From the NCBI GenBank assembly GCA_947626865.1, contig CANQTZ010000003.1:1-51449 (forward strand): a DNA stretch of 51,449 nucleotides, in the 5' to 3' direction. The notes beneath the pieces are model-generated. The model was given only the letters and a program-made list of their open reading frames with translations, did not search any database and had not been told where the DNA came from. Source of the DNA: an uncultured Clostridia bacterium. Its GTDB lineage: Bacteria > Bacillota > Clostridia > TANB77 > CAG-508. The translations under genes were made by a program, and so were the position numbers. Each line of letters begins with the position of its first letter. The first letter of the stretch is position 1. Positions 44,578 through 51,449 of this stretch are shown in pieces.

Positions 44578-45703
44578 GTGAAATATATAACTTATCAAGA
44601 ATACGAAAGATACATGCAAGTAAATTCGTGTTTAATGGACGAAAGTACAGAATATAAGTATGAAATTCCAGAATATTTAGAAGAAAGTGGATATAATGAA
44701 AAACAAGTAAAGGAAATAGACAAAAAACATGATAAAATGTTTAGAAAAATACTAGAAAAAAAGGAAGAAATGGCAGACTTAATAAATAACTTTTTAAAAA
44801 TAAAAGAAAAAATAAAACCAGAAAACTTAATTCAATGTCATACAGATTTTATAACAAATAAATATCAAGAAAAACATTCAGACATTGTATATAAACTAAA
44901 AGATAAACCAATATATTTTTTAGTAGAACATCAAAGTACAGTAGATAAAGAAATGCCAGAAAGGATAATGCGGATATATAGAACAAATAATGCTAAAGGG
45001 AAGAATAGAGCAGACTTATCCAATAGTAGTACCAACAGTAATATATACAGGTTTCCAAAAATGGAATGCAAAAACAAATTTTGGAGAAAAGCAATACAAT
45101 TCAAAACTATATGGAGAATATAAAATAAATCTAGGATATAATTTAATAGCAATACAAAATTATAGTTTTGAAGAATTATTAGAAAAAAGAAGCTTATTTG
45201 CAATAGGAATGATAATAGAAAAATGTAAAACCAAAGAAGAGTTAAGTGAACAAATAATCAAAATAATAGAAAACATAAGAGAAAAAGACAAAAAAGAATT
45301 AGAACAAATTATAAAAAATATAGTAATACCACAAATAGGAAAAGAAAATAGTAAAAAAATATTAGAAAAAATAAAAGAGAAGGAGATGGTAGGAATGAGT
45401 CCATTAACAAAAATGTTATTAGATTGGGAGAAGGAAAAAGAAGAAGCAAAAGCAATTAGTAGAATGGAAGGAAAGGAAGAAGGAATAACAGAGGGAAGAG
45501 AGAAAGGAAGAAAAGAAGGAAAAGTAGAAGGGAGAGAAGAAGGGAGAGAAGAAGGAAGAAAAAAAGGGAAGATAGAAGCAATGATGGAAACAGCCCAAAA
45601 ACTATTAGAAAGAAAAATGAATATTAATGATATACAAGAAATTACTGGAATAAGTAAGGAGAGATTAGAAAATATGCAGAAAGGAATGGTGATGAAATCT
45701 TAA
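44578..45703 (+). CDS. Rpn-family PD-(D/E)XK nuclease / putative transposase, copy 1 (+1 frameshift)
   Basis: 374 residues after one shift; GTG start. The nuclease core lies before the shift: IQCHTDFITNKYQEKHSDIV and PIYFLVEHQSTVDKEMPERI hold the D...ExQ catalytic pattern. CGG at 44971 follows IM; skipping C gives GYIEQIMLKGRIEQTYPIVV, PTVIYTG and KWNAKTNFGEKQYN, the rest of the family domain. The C-terminus has Glu/Gly/Arg/Lys-rich repeats (EGREKGRKEGKVEGREEGRE) and an HTH-like end (MNINDIQEITGISKERLENM). Rpn proteins promote DNA exchange; expansion of the EGR-type repeats is typical. Placed in the spacer of the DGR. Confidence 0.85.
44971..44974 (+). other. +1 frameshift site 12 (ATG CGG A, rpn copy 1)
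   Basis: GGA from 44972 continues the Rpn domain; the same site is kept in copy 2 at 46098. Confidence 0.85.
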
Positions 45704-45704
45704 A

Positions 45705-46758
45705 GTGAAATATATAACTTATCAAGAATACGAAAAATACATGCAAGTAAATTCGTGTTTAATGGACGAAAGTACACAATATAAGTATGAAACTCCAGAA
45801 GATTTAGGAGAAAGTGGATATAATGAAAAACAAGTAAAGGAAATAGATAAAAAACATGATAAGATGTTTAGAAAGATATTAAGCCAAAAGGAAGAAATGG
45901 CAGACTTAGTAAATAACTTTTTGAAAATGAAAGAAAAAATAGAACCAGAAAATTTAATTCAATGTCATACAGATTTTATAACAAATAAATATCAAGAAAG
46001 ACATTCAGACATTGTATATAAACTAAAAGATAAACCAATATATTTTTTGATAGAACATCAAAGTACAGTAGATAAAGAAATGCCAGAAAGAATAATGCGG
46101 ATATATAGAGCAAATAATGCTAAAAGGAAGAATAGAGCAAACTTACCCAATAGTCGTACCAACAGTAATATATACAGGTTTCCAAAAATGGAATGCTAAA
46201 ACAAATTTTGGAGAGAAGCAATACAATTCAAAACTGTATGGGGAATATAAAATAAATCTAGGATATAATTTAATAGCAATACAAAATTATAGTTTTGAAG
46301 AATTATTAGAAAAAAGAAGCTTATTTGCAATAGGAATGATAATTGAAAAATGTAGAACCAAAGAAGAGTTAAGTGAACAAATAATCCAAATAATAGAAAA
46401 CATAAGAGAAGAAGACAAAAAAGAATTAGCACAAATTATAAAAAATATAGTAGTACCACAAATAGGAAAAGAAAATAGTAAAAAAATATTAGAAAAAATA
46501 AAAGAGAAGGAGATGGTAGGAATGAGCCCATTAACAAAAATGTTATTAGACTGGGAAAAGGAAAAAGAAGAAGCAAAAGCAATTAGTAGAAAGGAAGGAA
46601 AAGTAGAAGGAAGAAAAAAAGGAAAAATAGAAGCAATGTTAGAAACAGCCCAAAAACTATTAGAAAGAAAAATGAATATTGATGATATACAAGAAATTAC
46701 GGGAATAAGTAAAGAAAAATTAGAAAATATGCAGAAAGGAATGGTGATGAAATCTTAA
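45705..46758 (+). CDS. Rpn-family nuclease, copy 2 (+1 frameshift)
   Basis: 350 residues after one shift; GTG starts 1 base after the stop of copy 1. Same D...ExQ core (IQCHTDFITNKYQERHSDIV, FLIEHQSTVDK) and the same CGG at codon 132 (46098). It differs from copy 1 by scattered substitutions and by a shorter C-terminal Glu/Arg repeat (KEGKVEGRKKGKIEAML), showing repeat contraction or expansion. A tandem duplicate. Confidence 0.85.
46098..46101 (+). other. +1 frameshift site 13 (ATG CGG A, rpn copy 2)
   Basis: Retained at the same codon as copy 1 although the copies have diverged around it. Confidence 0.85.
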
Positions 46759-46759
46759 A

Positions 46760-47280
46760 GTGAAATATATAACTTACCAAGAATATGCAAAATATAAGAA
46801 TTAAGTGAACCAATAATCAAAATAATAGAAAACATAAGAGAAGAAGACAAAAAAGAATTAGAACAAATTATAAAAAATATAGTAGTACCACAAATAGGAA
46901 AAGAAAATAGTAAAAAAATATTAGAGAAAATAAAAGAGAAGGAGATGGTAGGAATGAGTCCATTAACAAAAATGTTATTAGATTGGGAGAAGGAAAAAGA
47001 AGAAGCAAAAGCAATTAGTAGAATGGAAGGAAAGGAAGAAGGAATAACAGAGGGAAGAGAGAAAGGAAGAAAAGAAGGAAAAGTAGAAGGGAGAGAAGAA
47101 GGGAGAGAAGAAGGAAGAAAAAAAGGGAAGATAGAAGCAATGATGGAAACAGCCCAAAAACTATTAGAAAGAAAAATGAATATTAATGATATACAAGAAA
47201 TTACTGGAATAAGTAAAGAAGAATTAGAAAATATGCAAAAAGAGAAGGAAAACTTTTTGCATACAGGAAGCACTAAGTAA
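46760..47280 (+). pseudogene. Rpn-family remnant, copy 3 (internal deletion)
   Basis: Begins with the same GTG start (MKYITYQEYAKYKN) and stops after 14 codons; the sequence then jumps to the C-terminal third matching copy 1 from ~45240 (SEPIIKIIENIREEDKKELE) with its full Glu/Gly/Arg repeat. The nuclease core is deleted, so it is inactive. An internal ATG at 46945 could still give a 111-residue C-terminal fragment. Its stop overlaps the RT stop codon tail-to-tail. Confidence 0.85.
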
Positions 47281-48382
47281 ATTCATAATTTGACATATCA
47301 CTTATTAAATTTTCATTAGACTTTTTATAAACATTAGGAGAAAATAAAAAGTCACAACTATTTAGAACTTTTTGTTGTAGGTGAAAAGAATTGCAGTGAC
47401 TCGAATGACCAATCCAAGAATTAAGGCTTTGCATAGTATGTGAAAAGTCCAAAGTATGATTAGTATATGCACGATTCCATTTCTTAACATTTCGTTTAAT
47501 CTTTTTTTTGCTATTAGTTCTTAGTAATCTGTGAGTAGTAAAAATTCGATAACCGCAAAAATTAACTCCCATTTTGGCAGGATAATAACGAGATTTATCA
47601 TTAAGGGACAAATTTAAATTTTTATCCAAAAAAATTTCAATTTTCTTTTTAATATCAATGCACTCAGCTTTATTTTTTAAAATTAAAACAAAATCGTCCA
47701 TATATCTTGTATAAAATTTTATTTTTAGTTCTCGCTTAATGTATTGGTCTAATTCATTTAAATAAATGTTGGCAAAAAATTGACTTGTATAATTTCCAAT
47801 TGGAATACCACATTGTGTCAAATTAATTGGACCATTAAAAATTAAGATTTGAGTAAGAGCTAAAAGTTTTGAATCTTGAATGTATTTTTTCATAATATTA
47901 AATAAAATACAAGGGTTAATACTATAAAAAAACTTTTTAATATCACATTTTAAAATCCAAAAATCACCGTTGTTTCTTTGAAAAATGCGCATCTGTCTTT
48001 GTACTTCTTCAACAGCTTTATGTGTTCCGCGGTCAGTTAAGCATGCAAATGTAGTGTTGATAAATTTAGGAATAATAAAAGGTTTAATAAATTCTTCTAC
48101 ATACCATTGATGTACAATTCTGTCTTTATAAGGTAATGCTTGTATATATCGTTCTTTTGGTTCATATATTTTAAATGTAAAATATTTTCCAAGACGATAG
48201 GTACCATTTGCTAATTGATGTAATAAATTTGTAAGATTATTTTCTAAATTTAACTCATATTTAATAACTTCGCCTTTATATGTTTTATGCTGTTTTGCTC
48301 TATAATGAGCTTCAAGTAGTTTTTCAAAAGTTAATTTTTCCAAAAACCAATTTTTTATCTTTTTACACATTTTGAAATCCAT
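47273..48382 (-). CDS. DGR reverse transcriptase
   Basis: 369 residues. All RT motifs are visible: FKIYEPKERYIQALPYKDRI (motif 1-2), WILKCDIKKFFYSINPCILF (motif 3), GIPIGNYTSQFFANIYLNEL with the DGR-diagnostic IGxxxSQ (196-202), FYTRYMDDFVLI (catalytic YMDD 227-230) and VNFCGYRIFTTHRLLR (thumb side). Lack of maturase, endonuclease or RNase H fits DGR RTs. The start ATG at 48382 abuts its AGGAGG; ATG 48370 is an alternative. It overlaps avd by 28 bases. With Avd it copies TR RNA with adenine misincorporation. Confidence 0.95.
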   Translation of the reverse strand: MDFKMCKKIKNWFLEKLTFEKLLEAHYRAKQHKTYKGEVIKYELNLENNLTNLLHQLANGTYRLGKYFTFKIYEPKERYIQALPYKDRIVHQWYVEEFIKPFIIPKFINTTFACLTDRGTHKAVEEVQRQMRIFQRNNGDFWILKCDIKKFFYSINPCILFNIMKKYIQDSKLLALTQILIFNGPINLTQCGIPIGNYTSQFFANIYLNELDQYIKRELKIKFYTRYMDDFVLILKNKAECIDIKKKIEIFLDKNLNLSLNDKSRYYPAKMGVNFCGYRIFTTHRLLRTNSKKKIKRNVKKWNRAYTNHTLDFSHTMQSLNSWIGHSSHCNSFHLQQKVLNSCDFLFSPNVYKKSNENLISDMSNYEFT

Positions 48383-48735
48383 CCTCCTAACATATTACAA
48401 ATATCAGTAATTAATCCACTCCAAGTTTCATAATTTTGTAATGAAATATACTTATATTTATAAGATAACCTAATATGAACTTTTAATAAGTTTAATTGTA
48501 TATCTAATTCATTTAAATGTTTTAATTTATCTTGTTTTTGATATAGTTTTATGGCATACATTAAATTCCTAAGACCAGAATATAGGGAATGTTTAATTTC
48601 GTTTACTAAAGCAAAATTTTCGCTTTTAGGGTACTTTCGTACAAGGTTATTAGAATAATTAATTAATTCTAAATATTTTTGATATATTTTTAAGTTGCTT
48701 TGGTTAGAAGCTGTATTTTCATTTGTGGTACTCAA
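48355..48735 (-). CDS. avd: Avd accessory variability determinant (four-helix bundle)
   Basis: 126 residues. An amphipathic four-helix pattern with the family end WSGLITDICNMLGGWISKCV, and NEIKHSLYSGLRNLMYAIKL as a central helix rich in Lys. Avd is a pentameric basic bundle binding RT and TR RNA. Starts 4 bases inside the end of the MutS-like gene (ATGA overlap), so the operon is translationally coupled. Confidence 0.92.
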   Translation of the reverse strand: MSTTNENTASNQSNLKIYQKYLELINYSNNLVRKYPKSENFALVNEIKHSLYSGLRNLMYAIKLYQKQDKLKHLNELDIQLNLLKVHIRLSYKYKYISLQNYETWSGLITDICNMLGGWISKCVKR

Positions 48736-49151
48736 AGTTTCATCTCCTTTACAAATTCTTTAGCTTTCTTATTTATATTTTCGATAAAACAATAGGCTTC
48801 GCTAATTGATAAATTATTTGAATCTACATTAGATAGTTTTTGTATAAAGTTTTTAATTTCAGAATTTAAAATATAGTCTGTGCTAGAATGAGTTTGATTA
48901 GTGCTTGTATCTACAATGTGTACGTCGTAACCATTTGAGCGTATTAATGATGAATATTTTTCTAAGTTGTTAACTGGGAATCCACATTTTAATACATTTT
49001 CATTTAAATTAGTTAATTTTAGATTTAAAAGTGTAGACATTTTTTTTGCATCTTCTTCTAGGAATATGTAAAATATTCCATTTTTGAATAAATATAGAGT
49101 GTTGGGGTTTTGTTTTTTTAGTACTAAATATCTTTCGTATAATTTGCTCAT
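48732..49151 (-). CDS. DGR-associated MutS-domain-I-like protein
   Basis: 139 residues. YERYLVLKKQNPNTLYLFKN, GIFYIFLEEDAKKMSTLLNL and NVLKCGFPVNNLEKYSSLIR resemble the mismatch-recognition domain I of MutS, without the ATPase. Such MutS-like accessory proteins occur in a subset of DGRs; their role, perhaps handling of mismatched cDNA-target duplexes, is unproven. First gene of the RT operon; ribosome binding site AAAGGA. Confidence 0.85.
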   Translation of the reverse strand: MSKLYERYLVLKKQNPNTLYLFKNGIFYIFLEEDAKKMSTLLNLKLTNLNENVLKCGFPVNNLEKYSSLIRSNGYDVHIVDTSTNQTHSSTDYILNSEIKNFIQKLSNVDSNNLSISEAYCFIENINKKAKEFVKEMKL

Positions 49152-49183
49152 AATATAAAATCCTTTCTTCCATTTTTTAGGAT

Positions 49184-49224
49184 ATTATAAACCATAAAAA
49201 AGAAAAAATCAACCCTTTAGGGTT
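49184..49224 (-). promoter_or_regulatory. RT-operon promoter with overlapping palindrome
   Basis: Reverse strand: TTGATT (49212-49207), 17-base spacer, TATAAT (49189-49184). The perfect palindromic arms AACCCT-TT-AGGGTT (49211-49224) overlap the -35, a likely repressor site between this operon and the divergent RHH-like gene. Confidence 0.7.
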
Positions 49225-49307
49225 AAAAAACTGGAAATATAAGGTAATTAAAAGTAGTAAGTAGTTGTTGTATAATAAATATAAAAAAAGTTTAGGAGAT
49301 GCGTAGT

Positions 49308-49646
49308 ATGGAGTGGTATAACAGATTTTATACTAAAGAAAAATGGGTCAAAAAATCTGCTGAAATCGAAGGAAAGTTGTATGATAGATTGAAAGAAATA
49401 TCGGAAAGAGAATTAGATGCATCAGTTAATAAACTTATAGACGCTTGTGTAGATGATTTGAAACTAGAAGATAGAGTAGTTATTTATAAAAAAGAAAGGA
49501 ATGAAATAAATGTTGCAAGGTCAATTATTGTAAGAGAATCTGTTTATAAAAAGTTAGAAGATTTAAGAGAAAAATATGGAATATCCATTTCTAAAATTAT
49601 AAACATAGCAATAAAATTAGGTTTAGAAAAATATGATAGGAATTAG
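49308..49646 (+). CDS. Small protein with two ribbon-helix-helix-like halves
   Basis: 112 residues from ATG 49308 (AGGAG 9 bases upstream; an ATG at 49299 touches that site). Two similar halves, each with a short beta strand and two helices: SAEIEGKLYDRLKEISEREL with ASVNKLIDACVDDL, and ARSIIVRESVYKKLEDLREK with ISKIINIAIKLGLEKYD. This fits a tandem RHH DNA-binding protein. Divergent from the DGR RT operon across a palindrome, it may repress it; inferred from position only. Confidence 0.6.
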   Translation: MEWYNRFYTKEKWVKKSAEIEGKLYDRLKEISERELDASVNKLIDACVDDLKLEDRVVIYKKERNEINVARSIIVRESVYKKLEDLREKYGISISKIINIAIKLGLEKYDRN

Positions 49647-49735
49647 AGATCTTCTGTTTAATATAGAATTGACTTATACATCTTTTTACGTTACAATATA
49701 GCAGAAAACTAAATGAGAAAGGAATGAAAATTTTC

Positions 49736-51376
49736 ATGAAAATACAATATAAAGATAAAGTAATAGAACTAAAGGAAAGGTTAACCATACAGGAAGTCTT
49801 AAAAGAAGAAATAGAAAAAAGTAAGCATCCCGTTATAGGAGCAATTTTTAATAATCAGTATGTTAATTTAGGATATAAAATTGACCAAGATGCAGAAATT
49901 AAATTAATAGATATTTCCTCAAAAGAAGGCAGTAGAATTTATAGAACCACTATAATTTATATTTTGGGAAAAGCATTTGCAAAAGTCTTTCCAGACAAAA
50001 AAATGATAGTAAATTATCAATTAACAAATTCAATGTTTTGTGAAATGGAAGGAAAGATAATAACAAAGGAAGAAATACACGAGTTGTCTGAAGAAATGAA
50101 AAAAATAGTAGAAAAAAATTTACCAATAAAGCAGGTAGTAATGACGCGTGAAGAAGCGGAAGAATTTTACAAAAAAAATGACTCATCAAAAGGTAGATTG
50201 CAATTAAATTTGCCTAATAATCCATATATTTTTATGTATTATTGCGAAGATTATTACAATTATTGTTATGGAACTATTGCTAATAGAACAGGAGTTACAA
50301 ATATCTTTGAATTGGCAAAATACGAAGATGGGTTTTTAGTAAGATATCCAAGTTCAAATAATCCAGAAAAATTGCCTAAATTAGTGCAAACAAAAAAATT
50401 AGCATGGGCTTTGAATGAATATGATGATATCCATAAAATTTTAAATGTAAATAATGTTTATAAATTAAATAATGCAGTAGAAGAAAATACAATAAAAGAT
50501 ATAATAATGTTAGATGAAGCTTTGCATGAAAAAAAGATTGCAAATATTGCAGATAAAATTGCTAAAAATAGAAATGTAAAAATGATACTAATAGCAGGGC
50601 CGTCATCTTCTGGAAAAACAACATTTGCCCAAAGACTAGGTATACAATTAAGAATTAATCGAATAAAACCTGTAACAATTTCAGTAGACAATTATTTTGT
50701 GGAAAGAAAAGACAATCCAAAAGACGAAAATGGAAATTATGACTTTGAATGTATAGAAGCAATTGATCTAAAATTATTCAACGACCATCTAACAAAACTA
50801 TTAAATGGCGAAGAAGTTGAAATGCCAGAATTTAATTTTCATACAGGTATGAAAGAATATAAAGGAAAAAAAATGAGACTAAAATCAGACGAAGTTTTAG
50901 TTATAGAAGGAATACATTGTTTAAATGATAAACTAACTAGCAAAATTTCAAAAGAACAAAAATATAAAATTTATATAAGTGCACTTACAGTATTAAATAT
51001 GGATAGATATAATCGAATATCAACAACAGATACAAGATTAGTAAGAAGAATAGTAAGGGACTATAAATTTAGAGGCTATGATGCAAAACATACTATTAGT
51101 AATTGGCATAGTGTAAATGAAGGGGAAGAAAAAAATATATTTCCATTTCAAGAAGAAGCGAATAGCATATTCAACACATCACTAATTTATGAATTAGGAG
51201 TGTTGAAAGGATTTGTCATGCCATTACTGGAAGAAATAAGACAAGAGGAACCTGAATATGCAGAAGCAAAGAGATTAATAAATATGCTAAAATACTTTGA
51301 AACTATCCCACCAGAATACGTACCAACCAATTCATTGTTAAAAGAATTTCTAGGAGGAGGAAGTTTCAAGTACTAG
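49736..51376 (+). CDS. Nucleoside (uridine-type) kinase with TGS-like N-terminal domain
   Basis: 546 residues from ATG 49736; an ATG at 49724 touches the AAAGGA site. The N-terminal ~60 residues look like a TGS domain (KDKVIELKERLTIQEVLKEE), followed by a threonyl-tRNA-synthetase second-domain-like region. The P-loop kinase part starts at ~282 with LIAGPSSSGKTTFAQRL and continues with ISVDNYFVERKDNP, VLVIEGIHCLNDKLTSKI and RLVRRIVRDYKFRGYDA, as in uridine kinases. Single-chain proteins of this build are common in Clostridia and presumably phosphorylate uridine or cytidine. Confidence 0.88.
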   Translation: MKIQYKDKVIELKERLTIQEVLKEEIEKSKHPVIGAIFNNQYVNLGYKIDQDAEIKLIDISSKEGSRIYRTTIIYILGKAFAKVFPDKKMIVNYQLTNSMFCEMEGKIITKEEIHELSEEMKKIVEKNLPIKQVVMTREEAEEFYKKNDSSKGRLQLNLPNNPYIFMYYCEDYYNYCYGTIANRTGVTNIFELAKYEDGFLVRYPSSNNPEKLPKLVQTKKLAWALNEYDDIHKILNVNNVYKLNNAVEENTIKDIIMLDEALHEKKIANIADKIAKNRNVKMILIAGPSSSGKTTFAQRLGIQLRINRIKPVTISVDNYFVERKDNPKDENGNYDFECIEAIDLKLFNDHLTKLLNGEEVEMPEFNFHTGMKEYKGKKMRLKSDEVLVIEGIHCLNDKLTSKISKEQKYKIYISALTVLNMDRYNRISTTDTRLVRRIVRDYKFRGYDAKHTISNWHSVNEGEEKNIFPFQEEANSIFNTSLIYELGVLKGFVMPLLEEIRQEEPEYAEAKRLINMLKYFETIPPEYVPTNSLLKEFLGGGSFKY

Positions 51377-51449
51377 TGTCGCATTGGGGACGTTTCATTT
51401 TCGACATTTTTGTCGGATTGGGGACAGTGTCGTATTAGGGACGTTTCTT
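51377..51449 (+). repeat. Family A 51-bp repeat, cut by the window end
   Basis: GTGTCGCATTGGGGACGTTT, CATTTTCGACATTTTTGTC and TTGGGGACA repeat the unit seen at 788-940, starting right after the kinase stop codon. Confidence 0.85.

Noticed and set aside
47273..48382. Group II intron or retron reverse transcriptase
   Set aside because: The IGxxxSQ motif, adjacent Avd and an A-specific VR/TR pair identify a DGR; there is no maturase domain or intron structure.

Overview
The window is a strongly AT-rich chromosomal segment from an endospore-forming Clostridia-type Firmicute. It carries spoVAD (partial), dpaA, ylbJ, an alpha/beta SASP and spoIVB, clostridial gene orders such as era-yqzL-recO and queA-tgt, and AGGAGG-type ribosome binding sites. 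An uncultured gut lineage is plausible but is inference. No rRNA, CRISPR array, or complete insertion sequence is visible.

The main observation is a recoding pattern. I searched both strands of every convincing gene for in-frame CGG. I found 13 CGG codons, and none reads well as arginine. In 12 of them (in uppP twice, tgt twice, an HExxH protein, a WG-repeat protein, cpaF, a Tad-locus gene twice, spoIVB and two Rpn nucleases) the conserved protein continues only if the ribosome skips the C and reads the next three bases, always GGA, as glycine. The 13th, in a yqzL-like gene, is CGG-U and ambiguous. CGG triplets out of frame are common and harmless, and CGT, CGC and CGA are used normally. The simplest reading is that CGG has lost its tRNA and acts as an efficient +1 frameshift codon (or CGGA is a four-base glycine codon).

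Layout. 1-6.2 kb: sporulation genes and undecaprenyl-pyrophosphate phosphatase, with a 51-bp repeat array. 6.4-8.7 kb: a tryptophan-heptad coiled-coil protein and a prepilin-like protein with a C-terminal Hint domain. 8.8-22.5 kb: housekeeping genes (rpsO, pnp, queA, tgt, a glycosyltransferase, era, recO, hpf, a HAD phosphatase) plus large inverted repeats. 22.6-35.1 kb: a Tad-type pilus/secretion locus (CpaB-, CpaE-, CpaF- and TadB/C-like proteins, then eight small single-helix pilin-like or accessory genes). 35.2-40.7 kb: spoIVB, murC, a GNAT toxin-antitoxin-like pair, tRNA-Trp, a candidate small RNA and glycyl-tRNA synthetase.

40.8-49.6 kb is a diversity-generating retroelement (DGR). The target is a secreted prepilin-like protein whose last ~50 codons form the variable repeat. 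A 158-bp template repeat lies 303 bp downstream and differs at 17 positions, every one an A in the template. A convergent operon encodes a MutS-domain-I-like protein, Avd and a DGR-type reverse transcriptase. Three tandem Rpn nuclease copies (the last truncated) lie between template and reverse transcriptase. A small RHH-like protein is divergent from the RT operon across a palindrome. The window ends with a nucleoside kinase and another copy of the 51-bp repeat.
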